From the NCBI GenBank assembly GCA_029007985.1, contig JAQXIW010000006.1:1-61841 (forward strand): 61,841 bases of DNA. The letters are read 5' to 3'. A program made the position numbers and the translations under genes. This document shows positions 50,419-59,118 of this stretch, piece after piece. How positions within the stretch are numbered: position 1 is the stretch's first letter; each line of letters starts with the position of its first letter. This stretch comes from Oscillospiraceae bacterium. GTDB taxonomy: Bacteria; Bacillota; Clostridia; Oscillospirales; Ruminococcaceae. The notes under the pieces are model-generated. The model made no database searches. It saw nothing but the letters and a program-made list of their open reading frames with translations, and was not told where the DNA came from.

Positions 50419-52182
50419 TTATTTGAATGTTATTCTGCCGGCGCCGTATGCGTTTTCGTAATCCAGCAGATAGTTATCGTAAGCGGCGAGCGGGCTGTTT
50501 TCCGTTGTGATGTGCGGGAAGCCGTCGCTGTCTACACCACCGAATGCCTGTGCGTAAGCCGACGAGATGAGATAATCTTCACCGACGAAGTCTTTTACCA
50601 AGACGGAATCCTTAAACATTGCCATACCGTCGCCGATAGAGCGCAGAATGTAGTTAGAGCCGCCTATTGTATAGGTCTTTGTCAAATCGAGAGGCTCATA
50701 CCGTTTTGTCTCTCTGTTGTAGACCTCGACATCACATACTCTGTATGTTTCCGGTGAGCCGTTCCATACGCCTTCTTCCGTTGTAGGAATGTTTGATGTA
50801 ACCGAAGTATCAATTGTGTATTTGATGCCTGCAACATGGAGGAATCCGCCGGATTCTGCCCAGTTGCCGTCTTCGGCTTTGTTGCCGGCCACCTTTGCGC
50901 CCCATTCGAGAGCGTCGAGAATGTTCTGACCGGTTACCTCAACAAGACAGCATACGTTGCCGAAAGGCTGTACTTTCTTAAATGAAGCATAGGTTACATC
51001 GCCTGCCGGTGTGTTTGCTCTGACACCGCCGCCGTTTGCTATGGCAACATCGCAGTCAAGACCTTCTGATTCGTTAAAGAACCAATATACGCCGTCGGCT
51101 GTGAAATCGCCGGCGTTTGTCTCCATTCTTCTGACTATGCGCAGAGAATCGTCCTTAGGGTCGTAAATTCTCATTTCCGCATCAAGCACGGCTATTTTTT
51201 GGTTGAGCTGTGCGTCAACGCCGTCAACGAGCGTTGTGACCATTCCGTCAACTGTTTCGTCGACATTGTCATATTCTTTAATCATTTCAACGGTAACTTT
51301 GCCCTCGGCGTCAATTACCATTTTGCCGACTGCCGCAAAGTAGCAGCCTGTCTGTGTGAGAACAACATCATTGCCTTTTTTATCTTTTACGGTTTCACAT
51401 TCGACCTCGGAATGAGAATGTCCGTCGATAAACGCAGTAAGGCCTGTCGTATTTGCGATGACATCTTTTGATGTCCACGGCTCAGAGGACGGGTCAACGC
51501 CCAAGTGACCGAGAGCGATTACATAGTCGGCTTCCTTTTTTGCGGAGTCTATTGCTTTCTGTACGGCGTCATACAGTTCTTTGCCGTCTTTGCCGCCGTA
51601 AAAACCGTAGGTGTATTTTTCCATCTTCTCGTCCATAAAGTACGCCGGAGAAGATTTTGTAATGGTCTCCGGTGTGGAAATACCCACAACGGCAACCTTT
51701 GTGCCGTCAAAGTCAAATACTTTGTAGGCCGGAAGAACGAGCTCATTTGTCTCTGTCGAATAGAATGTGCAGGACAGATATTCGTATTCGGCCTGATCCA
51801 TAATGCCGAACGCGCGGAACTGACCGTAGTCAAATTCGTGGTTACCCAATGCGGCGACATCGTACCCTGTCCGATTCATTATGTCGATAACCTGTTTGCC
51901 CTCGTCCAGCGCACCGTATGCGGTGCCCTGTGAATGATCGCCCGCGTCAGCCAAAATGACATTTTCGCCGGCTTCGACAAGGTCTTTTTTGAGCGCGGCC
52001 AAATTGCCGTAGGACAAGCCTCTTGACTTGTTGCCGTCTGCGTCCTCTACCTGATTATTCACATAGGTGTGAACATCGTTTGTGTAGAGAATTGTGACCG
52101 GTACTTTCGGGGCCGGCTTTGAGCATGCCGACAGCGCCATGACAAGCGTCATCAAAAGTACACCGAGTTTTAGTTTTTTCAT
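50419..52182 (-). CDS. Surface 5'-nucleotidase / UDP-sugar hydrolase family lipoprotein
   Basis: 587 residues from the ATG at 52182 (AGGAGG before it). The signal peptide ends in the lipobox LSAC, so it is anchored outside. The metallophosphatase half begins VTILYTNDVHTYVNN and has LADAGDHSQGTAYG and ALGNHEFDYGQ. The C-terminal substrate half has the IANGGGVRANTPAGDVTYA motif of UshA. It would release nucleosides and phosphate from nucleotides; two nucleoside hydrolase genes just upstream on the same strand would process the products. Confidence 0.9.
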   Translation of the reverse strand: MKKLKLGVLLMTLVMALSACSKPAPKVPVTILYTNDVHTYVNNQVEDADGNKSRGLSYGNLAALKKDLVEAGENVILADAGDHSQGTAYGALDEGKQVIDIMNRTGYDVAALGNHEFDYGQFRAFGIMDQAEYEYLSCTFYSTETNELVLPAYKVFDFDGTKVAVVGISTPETITKSSPAYFMDEKMEKYTYGFYGGKDGKELYDAVQKAIDSAKKEADYVIALGHLGVDPSSEPWTSKDVIANTTGLTAFIDGHSHSEVECETVKDKKGNDVVLTQTGCYFAAVGKMVIDAEGKVTVEMIKEYDNVDETVDGMVTTLVDGVDAQLNQKIAVLDAEMRIYDPKDDSLRIVRRMETNAGDFTADGVYWFFNESEGLDCDVAIANGGGVRANTPAGDVTYASFKKVQPFGNVCCLVEVTGQNILDALEWGAKVAGNKAEDGNWAESGGFLHVAGIKYTIDTSVTSNIPTTEEGVWNGSPETYRVCDVEVYNRETKRYEPLDLTKTYTIGGSNYILRSIGDGMAMFKDSVLVKDFVGEDYLISSAYAQAFGGVDSDGFPHITTENSPLAAYDNYLLDYENAYGAGRITFK

Positions 52183-52290
52183 TTTTTCCTCCTTAATGAA
52201 ACAATAAAACAATTTTTATGTTTACTCTGTGTAAACAATATTTACATTACCGTATTGCAGTAGATTCGGGAAATTTTGAGCGAAGCGCCC

Positions 52291-53223
52291 TTATTTCAAC
52301 GAAGCCATATCCAGCATATACTGTTTGAATTTTTCGCCGCTGATTTTTGTCACCACGGTGACATTGTGCGGCTTTTCGCTGTTAAAATCGTAAATCAGCT
52401 GGCCGTATCCGAGCTCGGATTTTGTCTCGCATCTCGCGTAGCAAGTCCTTGTTTCCAGCACCACACCCTCGCACAGCGCGCAGGCGACGGCAGACGGGTC
52501 AGGCTGTGAAATAATGTCCTTACCGTAGGAATTTATGTTGAACTGCAAAAGTTTGCTGTTTGCTTTTACGATAAATTCGCCGCAGTATGTGCCGCAAGCC
52601 AACAGTTTTTCCCTGTCTTCTCTGTTGATTTCCGCCACGCCGTAACAGGCGTCCAGCGGCACGAATGTAACCGGTATTCCGCTTTGCAAAACTATGTCCG
52701 CGCTCTCCGCGTCAATCCAGATGTTGTATTCGGCGTTTGCGGTTACCGGGTTAGGCATTCTGTACTGGCCGCCCATGGCAATTATTCTCTTTACCCTCTT
52801 CATCGCTTTTGAATTGAGCATTATTGCCATGGCTATATTCGTCATAGAGCCGAGAGTTATGATTTCCAGGTCGTCAAATTTTTCGGCGAGTTCAATTATG
52901 CGATCGACCGCGTGACCCTCGCCGAGCGGCAGGCTTGTCTTTGCCAGGCCTATGTCGGACATACCGTCTTTACCGTGTGCGCTTTCACCGGTGATGTGTT
53001 TTCTCCATAGCGGTTTTGTCATTCCGCCGTAAACCGGCGGCTTATCGCAATCGGCTACTTCGACAGCTACTCTGGCGTTTATAACGCCCTGTTCAACAGG
53101 CAGAGCGCCGGCGACCACCGTTATCGCCTCTACTTTGCAGGAAGAATCTCTGAGAGCGAGAATCATTGCGACCACGTCATCCGACGCGGCGTCTGTGTCA
53201 ATTATAAATCTTCTCATTGTCAT
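52291..53223 (-). CDS. Nucleoside hydrolase (inosine-uridine preferring type)
   Basis: 310 residues, the normal family length, with the calcium-binding Asp cluster DTDAASDD at residues 8-15, TLGSMTNIAMAI, the AEYNIWIDAESAD substrate segment and QPDPSAVACAL with the late Asp ligand. The enzyme cleaves the N-glycosidic bond of ribonucleosides to free base and ribose. Its start overlaps the stop of the degenerate paralogue gene by 4 nt. Confidence 0.92.
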   Translation of the reverse strand: MTMRRFIIDTDAASDDVVAMILALRDSSCKVEAITVVAGALPVEQGVINARVAVEVADCDKPPVYGGMTKPLWRKHITGESAHGKDGMSDIGLAKTSLPLGEGHAVDRIIELAEKFDDLEIITLGSMTNIAMAIMLNSKAMKRVKRIIAMGGQYRMPNPVTANAEYNIWIDAESADIVLQSGIPVTFVPLDACYGVAEINREDREKLLACGTYCGEFIVKANSKLLQFNINSYGKDIISQPDPSAVACALCEGVVLETRTCYARCETKSELGYGQLIYDFNSEKPHNVTVVTKISGEKFKQYMLDMASLK

Positions 53224-53951
53224 TCTCCTTTCCCGAGTTTTGTCACGACCGTCTGTCTGATACCCGGTGTTTTTTCCATTGTAATCAGGTTATAGCCCAC
53301 CGTGTCAATAACGGTTTGACCTCTTGTCATTCCTATGCTTGTATCTATTGTCACAAAAGCGTCCCATGAGGAATAATCGCATCCGCAGGCGACGGCAAAT
53401 ACCGCAGACGGCAAGTCATCAATCTCACCGTAAGGCACAAGAGTGATCGGAATACCGGATTTGAACACGGTGTCCGCCGCCTCAACGTCTGCAAGTATGT
53501 TGTGATAAGCAGTCTCCGTAGTGGATTGATAACCCAGCAAAGAGCCGCCCGCAACGAAAATTCTGCCCACTTTTTTCATTTTTTCTTCATCTTTCAAAAT
53601 GGCGAGAGCGACATTGGACAGAGTGCCCAGACAAATTATCTCTAATTCCTCGTCGGCGTTTTCAATGATAAAATTGACGGCGTGTCCGTCGGCAAATTCA
53701 TGCATCTTTTCGATTTTAACGCATTTTTTGTCTGCAACATATTCCGCATTCAGCAAAGGCCTCTGAGCCCCCGTGTAAACCGGGACATCGCTTACCGTCC
53801 TTATATCTTCCAAATTAAAAACAGCCAGGTCTTCATAGTTTTGTACATCCGGCGAAACCGTTACGCCGACAATGTTGAGTTTGTTCTCTTTTAACGCTTT
53901 TTTCAGCGCAGTCTGCCCGAATGAAGCAATATCAACAATTACTTTTTTCAT
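53220..53951 (-). CDS. Degenerate nucleoside hydrolase paralogue, probable pseudoenzyme
   Basis: 243 residues, about 70 shorter than its neighbour. It keeps the core landmarks (CLGTLSNVALAILKDEEKMK, IFVAGGSLLG, AYHNILADVEAADTVFKSGI) but the N-terminal DTD-x3-DD cluster is replaced by VDIASFGQTALKK, and the C-terminal segment that carries the last Asp ligand is missing. Without these residues calcium binding and hydrolysis are not expected. The frame is intact and the reading frame is coupled to the active enzyme, so it may serve as a subunit or ligand sensor rather than being debris. Confidence 0.8.
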   Translation of the reverse strand: MKKVIVDIASFGQTALKKALKENKLNIVGVTVSPDVQNYEDLAVFNLEDIRTVSDVPVYTGAQRPLLNAEYVADKKCVKIEKMHEFADGHAVNFIIENADEELEIICLGTLSNVALAILKDEEKMKKVGRIFVAGGSLLGYQSTTETAYHNILADVEAADTVFKSGIPITLVPYGEIDDLPSAVFAVACGCDYSSWDAFVTIDTSIGMTRGQTVIDTVGYNLITMEKTPGIRQTVVTKLGKGE

Positions 53952-54156
53952 TTTTCCTCCTATACCCGTTCTTATTTCATAACTTTATAGTAACATTTAT
54001 CACATATAATAACAATGAGATAAAAAGAGAATTTACGCCGTTTTTTATGTGCAATATGTAAACAAATTTGAGTGTGCAAAAATTAAACGGTTTGACTGTT
54101 TTGCAGGTTATACGGTTTATCGGTGTATGCGGTAAGTTACCGGTTCCCTCTTTTGT

Positions 54157-54185
54157 TTGACAACGAGTTTGATAATCATTATAAT
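54157..54185 (+). promoter_or_regulatory. Promoter with Fur/PerR-like box
   Basis: TTGACA (54157-54162), 17-bp spacer and TATAAT (54180-54185). TGATAAT-C-ATTATAA (54170-54184) is a 7-1-7 inverted repeat with one mismatch to Fur/PerR consensus that covers the -10 element. Confidence 0.65.
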
Positions 54186-54220
54186 AATATAATATTAATT
54201 ATAATAAGGAAATAGTAAAT

Positions 54221-56596
54221 ATGATATATACAAAAAAATCAAGCCGAATTCTTTCGGGGATTATGCGGTTATTTTTTATCCTTTTGGGTTTTATGAACAG
54301 GAATTTATTTTTCACGGATATGGATTCGTCTCGTGACTTTGTTATTGATAATTTTTCCAATTCGATAACAAAAGACAACCCTACACAGATTTACTTCACT
54401 CGGTCGGAAAAGAACCTCAGCCACCTTTTTTTGTCGTTTATACCGAATTCGGATGCATCAAAAGACTACGACATCAAGGCCACGGTACTTGACCGGAGTG
54501 GAAATGTCGTAGCACAGCAAGTTTTGAATGCAGAAAGCATTTTCGGCGGAAATTCTGCGAATATTTCTGTAACATCCACTTTTCGCAAAGGAGAAACCCT
54601 CTCGCTTTTGTTGGAGACCGACGCGAAGGACGAAGAATGCGGCTGGCGAATTCCTACCGGAAAAAGTGAACACAGTGATATTAATTATTGGACATATAAC
54701 GGAATTACCGACAGTACGATAATCCCGGGACTCCATATTGTATACAATCATTTCGGTCTGAAGACATTTGCTCTTTGGCTGATTTGCGCCGTAATGTCCT
54801 TATTTTTGTCGCTTATTCCAAAATCTGAGAAACAAAGAAAAATCGATATATGCATGTCACGGCTGATATTTTTGACCGTTCCGTTAGCCAATATCTGTCT
54901 GAGCGAATTTTGCAATTTTTCTAGTATTATGTCAAAGGGTGTCGGGGTTATAGTATTCGGCTCTGTCACCGCTATAGCTTTGCAAATTATCTTTTTGGCA
55001 ATACTCCCAAATACGGGATTCGCCGTTATTGCCTCTTCAATTTTAATAACTGTTTTCAGCATAGCTAACCACTATACCCGTCTTTTCAGAGGAGGCGTTT
55101 TGACATACTTCGATTTGAAAGTTGCCAATACAGCCGCAAATGTTATTTCACAATACAAATTTGAATTAGATATCCCTGTTTTGATAACTTTAACTGCACT
55201 GATTGTGATAATACTTGCGTCTGTCAGGTTTTCCTTCAGTATAAACCTTAAAAACAAAATAATAACACGTGCCGCAGCCTTGATTATCGGCTTGGGGTTG
55301 ATCGTTTTCTCTGTAAGCGACAGAGCCTTAAAAATAAGCGGAGGTCACTATAACGCCTACTCGTCGTCCGAATCCGCCGATAATTTAGGGGTTTTTTACA
55401 GTTTTTGTCACGGAATAAGTACAGCAAAGCTGGAAAAGCCCGAGGGTTATTCCACAAAAGCAATCTCCGAAAAGGCAAGTGAATATATTTCCGATTTGCA
55501 ATTTGACGGCGAAAAACCCGACATCATTTTAATTATGAATGAAACTCTTACGGATTTTTCAAAATCTGTCAATCTTGACACAACTTCTGATCCTTTGGAA
55601 TATATTCATTATCTGGAAAACGACAATGACCCGAGGACATTTGTCGGCTCGGTTGTTACCCCGGTTTTCGGGGGCGGCACCTGCAATACGGAATTCGAAG
55701 CCATCACCGGTCTGTCAATGGCAAACTTCTTATACGGATGCTATCCTTACGCCCAATACATTACCGACAACACATACTCATTTGCCCGGTATGCATCCTC
55801 TCTCGGCTATCAAACTACATTTATGCATCCTGGCAACCCTCGCTCTTACAACCGTTCTAACGCATACTCATTGCTTGGATTTGACAACATTATGTTCGCG
55901 GATGATTTTGTAAATCCGGAAATAGTAAGAAACTTTATTACTGATAAATCCTGTTACGATGAAATAACTAAACTGTTGAACAGTTCCCAAGACCCACAGT
56001 TTATATTTAATGTGACGATTCAAAATCACGGGGCATGGTATTATCCTGAATTTGAAAAAACCGTTTGGATAAACAGCGGAAAAAACGACGACTCTTTGTT
56101 GCAATTAGAGGTTCTCCTTTCGCTCTATCAAAAGTCTGACATAGCTTTCAAAGAATTTATAGAGAAGATACAAAGCAGAGATAAGCCTACTTTGGTAATA
56201 ATGTTCGGCGACCATCTCCCTGCTTTGGATTCATATTCCACCTCATATATACATTTAGACTCTGCCATAGAGCAAAACCCGTTGGTAAAATACCGAACTC
56301 CTATTGTGATAATTTCAAATTACGATATTGACCTGTCAGTTATTCCGACTGTTTTCAGCACAAACTATATCAGCGCGTATATGACAAAAGTGTCCGGTTT
56401 GCCTCTCAGCGGATATTACAATTACCTTTTGCGGCAAGCCGATTCGGCGCCTGTCTACTCACCTATCGGATCGTTTGACAGTCAATCCCAGCCGATATCT
56501 CTTTCGGGAGAAACGGCATTGTATAGTCAAATTCAATACGCCGCACTCAAAGAATATAAACAACTACCGCCCGGTTTTTTCACGGTTTTTCAATGA
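54221..56596 (+). CDS. LtaS-like phosphoglycerol transferase / sulfatase-family membrane enzyme
   Basis: 791 residues. One membrane helix near residues 10-30, then a soluble stretch of about 150 residues, then about six helices (roughly 185-365) and an extracellular sulfatase-fold domain from about 425. Key residues of the LtaS site are present: Glu441 (MNETLTDFS), catalytic Thr487 (GGGTCNTEFEAITG) and Asp664/His665 (MFGDHLPALD). The family moves glycerol-phosphate from phosphatidylglycerol to teichoic acid or glycans. The soluble insert after helix 1 is not part of the usual five-helix LtaS layout. The start follows a weak AAGGAAATAGTAAAT. Confidence 0.85.
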   Translation: MIYTKKSSRILSGIMRLFFILLGFMNRNLFFTDMDSSRDFVIDNFSNSITKDNPTQIYFTRSEKNLSHLFLSFIPNSDASKDYDIKATVLDRSGNVVAQQVLNAESIFGGNSANISVTSTFRKGETLSLLLETDAKDEECGWRIPTGKSEHSDINYWTYNGITDSTIIPGLHIVYNHFGLKTFALWLICAVMSLFLSLIPKSEKQRKIDICMSRLIFLTVPLANICLSEFCNFSSIMSKGVGVIVFGSVTAIALQIIFLAILPNTGFAVIASSILITVFSIANHYTRLFRGGVLTYFDLKVANTAANVISQYKFELDIPVLITLTALIVIILASVRFSFSINLKNKIITRAAALIIGLGLIVFSVSDRALKISGGHYNAYSSSESADNLGVFYSFCHGISTAKLEKPEGYSTKAISEKASEYISDLQFDGEKPDIILIMNETLTDFSKSVNLDTTSDPLEYIHYLENDNDPRTFVGSVVTPVFGGGTCNTEFEAITGLSMANFLYGCYPYAQYITDNTYSFARYASSLGYQTTFMHPGNPRSYNRSNAYSLLGFDNIMFADDFVNPEIVRNFITDKSCYDEITKLLNSSQDPQFIFNVTIQNHGAWYYPEFEKTVWINSGKNDDSLLQLEVLLSLYQKSDIAFKEFIEKIQSRDKPTLVIMFGDHLPALDSYSTSYIHLDSAIEQNPLVKYRTPIVIISNYDIDLSVIPTVFSTNYISAYMTKVSGLPLSGYYNYLLRQADSAPVYSPIGSFDSQSQPISLSGETALYSQIQYAALKEYKQLPPGFFTVFQ

Positions 56597-56768
56597 ATAT
56601 TTAGTTAATTGGTGGGATACGGTATTCTAAATAGCAGTGATTCTTAACAATTATTTGTTTTCTCATACTGAATAAATAAACTGTCAAAACACTTGGCCTG
56701 CTCGCACATTAATCACATGACATACTTAAATTACTATTATTGTGTTTTGGCTATTCGGAGGCAAGTCA

Positions 56769-57461
56769 ATGGAGAACAAGCATCTAAAATTATATCGGTC
56801 AATAATTATTTTGATAATATGCCTACTTTTGGGGCTAACAGCTACTAAACAAATCTCTAAAAACAATTCGTCGAAAGATACATCAAGTGATGAATTAAAT
56901 GTTGCACGGTCAAGCGACTTAAAAAATGATAGTTATGAAGTATTTTCAGATTTATCTTTTATGGACGAGGAGATACGCATACTATATAACAAATACGACT
57001 CTTTGTATCGAGATACAGTCTCTTCGCCTATGAATTTATTCTACACCGGCTACATTAATTTCAGGAGAGACAGTAACAATACGATTGTCTCGCACATCAC
57101 AGAAAAGGGAATGTATTACGCCTCTGATAATTCATACGAAGTGTTTTTGGACTTTCTGTCAAACACAATGACTGAAAATATGATAAACAAATTAACCGAT
57201 GTCACATTTGTCGAGCAAGACGGATATGTATGGGTTTTAGATTTTGACGGTCCTATTCTTGCAACTGTATCTGATCCTTACTATTTAGTTTTCGAGAACA
57301 GCGACAGCAATTTGAAATTTGCCTGTATACTTGCAGAAGATGTTAATACACGCCCAACAACATGTGCCGGTTTTTTGTATGAATTTGTAAAAACAGCGAA
57401 TGGTTGGAGATTAGACGATATTTCAAAAGAAATTTACGAGTATAAATTAAACGAAAAGTAA
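56769..57461 (+). CDS. Hypothetical membrane-anchored secreted protein
   Basis: 230 residues from the ATG at 56769 (TTCGGAGG eight bases before). A signal anchor SIIILIICLLLGLTA is followed by a Ser/Asn/Asp-rich linker and an extracellular part with SYEVFSDLSFMDEEIRILYN and GYVWVLDFDGPILATVSDPY. Not recognised. It follows the LtaS-like gene by 172 nt and may be functionally linked to it. A terminator shared with divIC ends it. Confidence 0.6.
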   Translation: MENKHLKLYRSIIILIICLLLGLTATKQISKNNSSKDTSSDELNVARSSDLKNDSYEVFSDLSFMDEEIRILYNKYDSLYRDTVSSPMNLFYTGYINFRRDSNNTIVSHITEKGMYYASDNSYEVFLDFLSNTMTENMINKLTDVTFVEQDGYVWVLDFDGPILATVSDPYYLVFENSDSNLKFACILAEDVNTRPTTCAGFLYEFVKTANGWRLDDISKEIYEYKLNEK

Positions 57462-57488
57462 AAATCCGCTCCATCATCGCCCAAACAA

Positions 57489-57512
57489 AAAAGAGGTCTT
57501 TTGACCTCTTTT
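57489..57512. terminator. Bidirectional terminator
   Basis: AAAAGAGGTC (57489-57498) pairs with GACCTCTTTT (57503-57512). Confidence 0.8.
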
Positions 57513-57792
57513 ATTTTGCCCGAATGTCTATGTAGATTTTTTCGCCCGGATACATATATCCGAGTTTCTCTCTGGCAACTTTTTCTATATATGTTGCCTC
57601 ATCGGATTCGTCGAGCAACGACTCGGTTGTGACAATTTCCAGCCGAATCCTCTCTTTTGATTCTTCGAGTTCTTTAAGCTCCTGCTTTTTTGACATCAAA
57701 GCCGATTGCCGAGAAATTAAATTTACCGAAAGTCCGACAACGACGACAAGCAGCAGCGCATACAGCAATTTGCTGTTGAATAATCTGTTCAT
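57511..57792 (-). CDS. divIC: Septum formation initiator (DivIC/FtsB family)
   Basis: 93 residues from the ATG at 57792 (GGGGGGTGACGGCG before it): a membrane helix LLYALLLVVVVGLSVNLIS, a coiled coil (KKQELKELEESKERIRLEIV) and the conserved end VAREKLGYMYPGEKIYIDI. It is a bitopic divisome protein. It sits 95 nt after rqcP, with none of the sporulation genes often found in between. Confidence 0.88.
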   Translation of the reverse strand: MNRLFNSKLLYALLLVVVVGLSVNLISRQSALMSKKQELKELEESKERIRLEIVTTESLLDESDEATYIEKVAREKLGYMYPGEKIYIDIRAK

Positions 57793-57887
57793 CGCCGTCA
57801 CCCCCCTGTAAAGCATACATATTATATATCATTATATAACAGCGCCGTACAGTATTCAATAGTTTCGGCATAAAAAATATCTTAAAA

Positions 57888-58133
57888 TTATTCTTCTATT
57901 ACCGTGTACATCTCTCTGGCGCCGTCTTTGCTGACGACATTGTCAACGGATAAAACTTTTACTTTTACGGGTTTTGTGCCGAACATTATCTGTACTTCGT
58001 CACCGACTTTAACCTGATAAGAGGCCTTGACTTCTCTGCCGTTCACAATGATTCTGCCCGCATCGGCAACCTCATTTGCCACCGTTCTGCGCTTAATAAG
58101 TCGTGACACTTTTAAGTATTTATCTATTCTCAT
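57888..58133 (-). CDS. rqcP: S4-domain protein RqcP (YabO)
   Basis: 81 residues starting MRIDKYLKVSRLIKRRTVAN and ADAGRIIVNGREVK, the S4 RNA-binding fold of HslR/RqcP. In Bacillus subtilis RqcP assists RqcH in adding alanine tails to stalled nascent chains. It lies 26 nt after the HU gene, the conserved order in Firmicutes. Confidence 0.88.
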   Translation of the reverse strand: MRIDKYLKVSRLIKRRTVANEVADAGRIIVNGREVKASYQVKVGDEVQIMFGTKPVKVKVLSVDNVVSKDGAREMYTVIEE

Positions 58134-58159
58134 ATTATCTCCAAAACCCTGTTAAATAA

Positions 58160-58435
58160 TTATTTGTTGATAGACGCTCTCAAATTTGAGCCGACTTTGA
58201 ATGTGAGAGCCTTGTTCGCCGGAATTGTAATAGCCTCGCCCGTCTGTGGGTTGTGGCCCATTCTCTCCGCTCTCGACTTTACCTCAAAAGAGCCGAAGCC
58301 GACAATGCTGACTTTGCCCTCTGTTACAAGAGCCTCGGTCATGGTTTCAAAAACGGCTTCTACCAACTTCTCCGCCTCTATTTTTTTAATGCCTTGCTTT
58401 TCGCTTACGGCACTTATCAATTCTGCTTTTGTCAT
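58160..58435 (-). CDS. HU-family DNA-binding protein
   Basis: 91 residues with TKAELISAVSEKQGIKKIEA, FETMTEALVTEGKVSIVGFG and the beta-arm region RMGHNPQTGEAITIPANKAL, a standard HU. It heads the HU-rqcP-divIC run. Confidence 0.96.
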   Translation of the reverse strand: MTKAELISAVSEKQGIKKIEAEKLVEAVFETMTEALVTEGKVSIVGFGSFEVKSRAERMGHNPQTGEAITIPANKALTFKVGSNLRASINK

Positions 58436-58590
58436 TATAAATAATTCTCCTTTTAATTATACAGAACCTTGTCTGTGTTGTAGATGCGAAAAGTATTGTA
58501 TCAAAAATTTGCCGTTTTTTCAATATTTTTTTACATTTTCCTTGCTATTTTTCGCTAATATTTATATACTTTTCAAAGGGAGTGATTACT

Positions 58591-59064
58591 GTGTCGGATA
58601 AAACAAAACGCCTGTACTTTTTCAGAATTTTATGCGTTCTATGGATGACAGTCATATTTGTTTTTTCGTCCCGAAACGGCGAAGTTTCTTCAAACGATTC
58701 CGGGCAAATACTGCTCTTTTTTCAAAATTTCTTTTCCGTACCCGGCGACAAATTAAGCGAAACCGTTGTCTATGCGGCGACTTTTGTAATAAGAAAGTCC
58801 GCGCATATTTTTGAATACTTTGTGCTCGGCGTCCTTGTCAGCGGCAGCCTATATTCAAACAATCCACATAAAAAATCGGTCTTGACAGCATTTGTACTTT
58901 GTGTACTGTACCGGGCGAGCGACGAAATACACCAGCTTTTTGTGCCGGGCAGATCGGGAATGGTAAGGGATGTTTTCATTAATTCAATCGGAATTGCACT
59001 CGGCGTCTTTATTTATCGGGTTATCATCTCCACAATTTCCAAAAGAAAAAACGTTATTGAATAA
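58591..59064 (+). CDS. VanZ-family membrane protein
   Basis: 157 residues, about four helices: ILCVLWMTVIFVFSSRNGEV, KSAHIFEYFVLGVLVSG (the VanZ KxxHxxEY motif), ASDEIHQLFVPGRSGMVRDV and VFINSIGIALGVFIYRVI. VanZ relatives change teicoplanin resistance in enterococci; most have no known reaction. The GTG at 58591 fits AAAGGGAGTGATTACT; 58582 is an alternative GTG. Confidence 0.87.
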   Translation: MSDKTKRLYFFRILCVLWMTVIFVFSSRNGEVSSNDSGQILLFFQNFFSVPGDKLSETVVYAATFVIRKSAHIFEYFVLGVLVSGSLYSNNPHKKSVLTAFVLCVLYRASDEIHQLFVPGRSGMVRDVFINSIGIALGVFIYRVIISTISKRKNVIE

Positions 59065-59118
59065 AATGCAAATAAAGTATATAATACAAATAACAAATAA
59101 ACCGAAAGGATTACAATT

